Assembly: GCA_045863055.1 (NCBI GenBank)
Contig: BTUW01000020.1
Span: forward strand, 1 to 64,000
Source: UTCHB3 sp008363265
GTDB taxonomy: Bacteria; Bacteroidota; Ignavibacteria; Ignavibacteriales; Ignavibacteriaceae
Reading direction: 5' to 3'
Length of the DNA: 64,000 bases
A program made the position numbers and the translations under genes. Every line of letters begins with the position of its first letter. The first letter of the stretch is position 1. A model generated the notes under the pieces. It was not told the DNA's origin. It searched no databases and saw nothing but the letters and a program-made list of their open reading frames with translations. Shown piece by piece: positions 60,371 through 64,000 of this stretch.

Positions 60371-62797
60371 ATGAAAAGATTTGCGACCATTCTTTTGTTC
60401 CTCTCGTTGCAGTTATTCGCGCAAGGCCAGTTCTGGAACTGGCAAAATCCCAAACCGACGGGTCAGGACCTGAACGATGCGATCGTCTTTGCTGACGGTA
60501 AAATTGTCACCTTCCTTACCGGTGGCATCGTTCAGATCACTACTGATAACGGTACATCCTGGACTACGGTAATTGCCGACACGAACCGCGAGGATATCTA
60601 CGAAGCAGACTTCCCCACCCCAACAACAGGATATCTGTGCGGTTCGGGAGGTCTTATAATGAAAACAACCGATGGCGGTCTGTCATGGAACTACCAGAAC
60701 AGTGGTGTCACTGTAACCCTTTGGTACCTCGATTTTTATGATGCCAATCTCGGTCTCGCGATCGGTGCGACCGGTAACATCCTAAGAACAACCGACGGCG
60801 GTGCTACATGGACCCCCTCAACCTCACCGGGCAGCACCACGCTTTACAATGTCCAGTTTATTGATGCCAACACTGTTTACATGACAGCCGGGTCGACAAC
60901 CATTGGCAGACTCTTCAAGTCAACTGATGGCGGAGTTACCTTCACGAACATCAGCGCCAATGTCCCATGGTCGGCTGCATCAACCGTTCGAGGACTCTAC
61001 TTCCACGGTCAGACCCACGGATGGCTCACCACAACCCTGTATGAGGTTTACAAAACCACTGATGGCGGTGCAACATGGGCACTCACTCAGGACCTCGGAG
61101 CAGGTACCCTGTACGAAGTCAGATTCGCGGACACACTTAACGGCTTTATGGCCGGAGCAAATGGTGAAGTCTTCAAATCGACCGATGGCGGCGTTACCTG
61201 GGGCTTGCAGCCACTCTTCGCCACGGAAAACATGTACGGTCTCGATATCGCCCCCGCTCTTGGCGATGGTGTAAACAGAACCGTGATCGTATGCGGTAGA
61301 TACGGAACACTCCTTAAAACGACGGACTACGGCACCACATGGCATAAACTTTATTCCGCTGCCACCCAGGAGGAACTCCGCGATGTAACATTCGTCGATC
61401 CCCTTGTCGGATATGCCGTGGGCGGTCCTGCTGTTGTAGGTCCCGGCAATGGCCAGGTTTTAAAGACAACTGACGGTGGTAACACATGGAATCAAATTGC
61501 GGGTACGACCTACCGCAACTATTCTGCCTTCTGGCACGATGCCAACAACGGTTATGTTGGTTACAGAAGCCCCTGGGGCATCTGGAAAACCACCAATGGC
61601 GGAACATCGTGGGATTCACTCAACACTGGTCTCGGAGCAGCAACAGGAATTTGGTATTATGTCCATTTCTCCAGCCCGACCAACGGTTTCATCGCAGGCT
61701 CTTCAGGAATTGCCGGTAGAACCACCGACGGTGGAGCCACATGGACTGCCTCAACCACAAATTTCAGTACTTCAGTGATTTATGGCGGTGATTACATCGA
61801 CGCTAATAAATACATCATCGTAGGCTCCTCGGGCAAGTACGCAATATCAACCGATGGCGGTGCCACATTTACACAGGCTGTCCTCCCCGGAACAACATCC
61901 GCTCAGTATGATGTCGATTTCGTCGATGCAAATACGGGATGGGTTGTTGGATCGAGCGGAAATATCCGTAAAACAACCGATGGTGGAGCAACCTGGACAA
62001 CTCAAACGAGTGGTTCACTCAGCACTCTTTATTCAGTCAGGGCCATCAACGCCAACACTGCCTGGGTCGGGGGTTCAGGCGGAACCATTCTCTACACCGT
62101 CGATGGCGGTAACACCTGGCTTCCGGGAAGACAGGCCCTCGGCGGGATCACAACCACTTACTCGATAGCTGAAAAAGGAGGTTACATCTGGCTGGCAGGT
62201 ACAGGCGGCATGATCCTTCAGGGATTCGCAGATCCCAATGTTCCTGTCGAACTTGCATCGTTCTCAGCCTCGGTTTCCGGTTCAACGGTTAACCTGGCAT
62301 GGGAAACCGCTACCGAAACCAACAACCTCGGCTTCTATATTGAGATGAGTAATGATGGAGAAAACTGGACGGAAAAAGGATTTGTCGCCGGAGCCGGAAC
62401 TTCCACCTCTGTTAACAGATATGCATTCTCGCTGAATGTTACCGGTGGAAACAATCTTTGGTTCAGACTCCGTCAGACCGATCTCGATGGTTCGGTCAGT
62501 TACTCGAACAGGATAGAAGTTTCATTCAACCCTGTCGAGTTCAGCCTCTCGCAGAATTATCCGAATCCGTTCAATCCGTCTACCACAATCAATTTCACCT
62601 TGCCGGCGGCTTCACAGGTCACCCTTGATGTATTCAACGTGGCGGGTGAGGAAGTGGCAACACTTGTTAACGGTCAGATGGTTCAGGGATTCCATTCCGT
62701 TAATTTCGATGCTTCGAAACTCTCGAGCGGCGTTTACCTCTACACGATCAAGGCAGGAAACTTCACCGCTACCCGCAAAATGATCCTGATGAAGTAA
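60371..62797 (+). CDS. Secreted YCF48/BNR-repeat protein with T9SS sorting domain
   Basis: 808 aa. Signal peptide (FATILLFLSLQLFAQGQ), then about 13 YCF48/BNR-like repeats spaced about 45 residues, each ending in variants of 'KTTDGGATW', forming one or two beta-propellers (residues 30-620). Next comes an Ig-like module ('VPVELASFSASVSGSTVNLAWETATE') and the type IX sorting domain ('FSLSQNYPNPFNPSTTINF', 'SGVYLYTIKAGNFTATRKMIL'). Exported to the surface. GGAG precedes the ATG. A strong terminator follows at 62816. Confidence 0.92.
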   Translation: MKRFATILLFLSLQLFAQGQFWNWQNPKPTGQDLNDAIVFADGKIVTFLTGGIVQITTDNGTSWTTVIADTNREDIYEADFPTPTTGYLCGSGGLIMKTTDGGLSWNYQNSGVTVTLWYLDFYDANLGLAIGATGNILRTTDGGATWTPSTSPGSTTLYNVQFIDANTVYMTAGSTTIGRLFKSTDGGVTFTNISANVPWSAASTVRGLYFHGQTHGWLTTTLYEVYKTTDGGATWALTQDLGAGTLYEVRFADTLNGFMAGANGEVFKSTDGGVTWGLQPLFATENMYGLDIAPALGDGVNRTVIVCGRYGTLLKTTDYGTTWHKLYSAATQEELRDVTFVDPLVGYAVGGPAVVGPGNGQVLKTTDGGNTWNQIAGTTYRNYSAFWHDANNGYVGYRSPWGIWKTTNGGTSWDSLNTGLGAATGIWYYVHFSSPTNGFIAGSSGIAGRTTDGGATWTASTTNFSTSVIYGGDYIDANKYIIVGSSGKYAISTDGGATFTQAVLPGTTSAQYDVDFVDANTGWVVGSSGNIRKTTDGGATWTTQTSGSLSTLYSVRAINANTAWVGGSGGTILYTVDGGNTWLPGRQALGGITTTYSIAEKGGYIWLAGTGGMILQGFADPNVPVELASFSASVSGSTVNLAWETATETNNLGFYIEMSNDGENWTEKGFVAGAGTSTSVNRYAFSLNVTGGNNLWFRLRQTDLDGSVSYSNRIEVSFNPVEFSLSQNYPNPFNPSTTINFTLPAASQVTLDVFNVAGEEVATLVNGQMVQGFHSVNFDASKLSSGVYLYTIKAGNFTATRKMILMK

Positions 62798-62815
62798 CAG
62801 CTTCCGGATTCTTAA

Positions 62816-62846
62816 GGATGGCCGGCTTTCCGGCCATCCGGTTTTA
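62816..62846 (+). terminator. Rho-independent terminator after the T9SS gene
   Basis: Perfect 10-bp stem GGATGGCCGG / CCGGCCATCC (62816-62825, 62830-62839), loop CTTT, followed by GGTTTTATC. It lies 18 bp after the stop codon. Confidence 0.8.
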
Positions 62847-62896
62847 TCCCGTCTTCCGCATACATTCGCCTCTTTCACCCTGTTTACGATCATTTG

Positions 62897-62914
62897 TGTA
62901 GAAATATTTCTACA
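62897..62914. promoter_or_regulatory. 18-bp perfect palindrome, plus a second palindrome at 62987-63002
   Basis: TGTAGAAATATTTCTACA (62897-62914) is a perfect palindrome. TTAGTAA-gt-TTACTAA (62987-63002) follows within 75 bp. Both lie in the 250-bp gap before the small membrane protein gene at 63048 and could be operators; no binding protein is known. Nothing else is seen in this gap. Confidence 0.4.
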
Positions 62915-63047
62915 AAAACAACTGATTTATTACTTATCCGGGCTTGGAACCGTTCATCATTATTTTTTCACCATTCGTCTATAAAATTAGTAAGTTTACT
63001 AACTAATTTATACTCATTTTTAGTATTATTTTTAGCAAATACCCGCC

Positions 63048-63335
63048 ATGATGAACGAAGCTGTTGTTATTCTTGTAGGCCTTCTTTTGATGGTCATCGT
63101 TCCCCCTTTTATTGTCTATCTTTTTAAACGAAGAAAAAACTTCGATTCCAGAAGTGAAATCATGAATTCCCTCTGTCCCAACCCTGATCAAGTTTTAATT
63201 GAGATTGAACCGGAAGAAGAGCCTGATCCGGATGAGGAAGAGGATTCACCGGGCTACCCGGAACCTGTCCGGGATGACAGGATCAGAAGGGTAAGGCAAT
63301 ACCGCAAAACCAACCCAAAGCTCCACTTTAGATAA
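63048..63335 (+). CDS. Small single-pass membrane protein
   Basis: 95 aa. One transmembrane helix near the N-terminus ('VVILVGLLLMVIVPPFIVYLF'), then basic 'KRRKN' (cytoplasmic side), an acidic stretch 'EIEPEEEPDPDEEEDSPG' and a basic C-terminus. No family recognised. It has its own terminator, so it is probably a single-gene unit. Two adjacent ATGs; the first (63048) is used here. Confidence 0.65.
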   Translation: MMNEAVVILVGLLLMVIVPPFIVYLFKRRKNFDSRSEIMNSLCPNPDQVLIEIEPEEEPDPDEEEDSPGYPEPVRDDRIRRVRQYRKTNPKLHFR

Positions 63336-63352
63336 GATCACCACTTTAAACG

Positions 63353-63382
63353 ACAAAAGCTCCCAATTCGGGAGCTTTTTTT
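63353..63382 (+). terminator. Rho-independent terminator
   Basis: Hairpin AAAAGCTCCC-aatt-cGGGAGCTTTT followed by TTT; its T-tract on the plus strand ends the small membrane protein gene. The A-run gives a T-tract on the other strand as well, so it may also end transcription of the minus-strand tRNA. Confidence 0.8.
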
Positions 63383-63383
63383 G

Positions 63384-63456
63384 TGCACCTTGCGGGACTC
63401 GAACCCGCGACCTGATGATTAAGAGTCATATGCTCTACCAACTGAGCTAAAGGTGC
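63384..63456 (-). tRNA. tRNA-Lys(CUU)
   Basis: 73 nt cloverleaf. Acceptor GCACCTT/AAGGTGC with discriminator A; D arm 'AGCTCAGTTGGTAGAGC'; anticodon loop CTCTTAA giving anticodon CUU; variable 'AGGTC'; T arm 'GCGGGTTCGAGTCCCGC'. The CCA end is not encoded (CAA follows). Confidence 0.95.
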
Positions 63457-63587
63457 ACCGCAAAATTACGAAAAATATTTTATATTGCAAGGCTGTACTG
63501 TGGATTTTCGGGAGATTTTTTTCACGATCCCTTGATTTTGATCCCTTACGAGGCTTTTTCAAATAACCGAAACACAGAGGACTTCAT

Positions 63588-64000
63588 CTGAACCTTCAGG
63601 TAATATGGGACCGTATCAGCTATGCTGTAACAATTCCCTCTCTTTTTATCACAATACTTTGGGTCATCAAGATCATTGAGTGGCTCACCGGATTCTCACT
63701 CAGCTGGCTCGGGATCACCCCACGCGATACCGACCACCTCCTCGGTATCCTGATCGCGCCGCTGATCCATGGCGATTTCAGTCATCTGATGGCGAATACT
63801 CCGCCCCTCTTTTTTCTCGGTTTTCTTGTTCTTTTCTTTTACCCCCACGCTTCCCGCAAGGCTGTACCCCTGATGTATGTTCTCAGCGGGGCGATCCTCT
63901 GGGTTATCGGCAGGTCGGCCATCCACATTGGTGCTTCGACCATTGTTTATGGACTGGCTGCATTTCTATTTTTCAGCGGTATAACGCGTCGTGACATGAG
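63588..64000 (+). CDS. Rhomboid-family intramembrane protease (partial, cut by window end)
   Basis: The open frame starts after a TAA at 63564. It encodes 'LWVIKIIEWLTGFSLSWLGI', 'LLGILIAPLIHGDFSHLMAN' (rhomboid L1/His-rich element), 'TPPLFFLGFLVLFFYP' and 'SAIHIGASTIVYGLAAFLFF', the GxS element carrying the catalytic serine in a membrane helix; the catalytic His would lie beyond the window. No ATG, GTG or TTG occurs in frame near the N-terminus. CTG at 63588 has AGAGGA six bases upstream and is the best start; this is unusual. Function: cleaves membrane proteins in the inner membrane. Confidence 0.75.
   Translation, partial: MNLQVIWDRISYAVTIPSLFITILWVIKIIEWLTGFSLSWLGITPRDTDHLLGILIAPLIHGDFSHLMANTPPLFFLGFLVLFFYPHASRKAVPLMYVLSGAILWVIGRSAIHIGASTIVYGLAAFLFFSGITRRDM

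Noticed and set aside
63680..63994. ATG-initiated frame at the right end
   Set aside because: It is out of frame with the rhomboid coding sequence, which shows clear membrane helices and the GxS motif.

Overview
The window comes from a Gram-negative bacterium of the Bacteroidota/Chlorobiota lineage, most likely Ignavibacteria-like. Two secreted proteins end in a type IX secretion (T9SS) sorting domain of the 'NYPNPFNPST ... SGVYxYTL/TIK' kind. One intergenic region carries a textbook Bacteroidetes promoter (TTTG-N19-TATATTTG). Many genes start with TTG and have weak Shine-Dalgarno signals. Intergenic spaces hold families of short GC-rich and heptameric repeats. Taxonomy is inferred from these traits; there is no rRNA gene here.

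Layout. (1) 1-12.4 kb is a defence island on repeat-rich DNA. It holds the first four genes of a type 1 BREX operon (brxA, brxB, brxC, pglX, minus strand), a DUF4143 ATPase enclosed by long direct repeats in the place where pglZ would be expected, and, divergent from brxA, a two-gene cassette (AAA ATPase plus a 148-aa partner) bracketed by a near-perfect 62-bp direct repeat. (2) 12.4-15.1 kb holds housekeeping or envelope genes: a PP2C phosphatase, a secreted SPOR-like protein and a DUF2400 protein. (3) 15.1-23.0 kb is a compact podovirus-like structural and lysis cassette (scaffold-like, SU10-type capsid, adaptors, tail nozzle/stabilisation protein, ejection-like protein, holin-like protein, amidase). 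No terminase, portal, integrase or replication gene accompanies it. (4) 23.2-32.4 kb is general metabolism and envelope: thioredoxin-like protein, a giant coiled coil with a receiver domain, GT4 glycosyltransferase, glutathione peroxidase, TerB-like protein, 4-alpha-glucanotransferase, a T9SS protein and FabF. (5) 32.5-52.1 kb is a dense signalling region with many PAS/GAF histidine kinases, receivers and a CheB-CheR fusion, interrupted by dinB-like, SDR and recD2 genes. One kinase gene is split by a nonsense codon plus a frameshift, and another lacks its phosphoacceptor histidine and ATPase domain. (6) 52.2-58.6 kb is an overlapping RNA-modification operon: a cold-shock-domain protein, two FmrO/Rmt-family 16S rRNA methyltransferases, rsmI and a divergent tRNA-guanine transglycosylase. 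It lies directly downstream of an NMT1-type sensor kinase. (7) 58.7-64 kb holds an SRPBCC protein, a medium-chain reductase, a large T9SS YCF48/BNR-repeat protein, a small membrane protein, tRNA-Lys(CUU) and the start of a rhomboid protease.

The features most worth follow-up are the repeat-bounded ATPase cassettes beside an apparently interrupted BREX operon, the orphan capsid cassette, and the RNA-modification operon carrying two relatives of aminoglycoside-resistance 16S methyltransferases next to rsmI.
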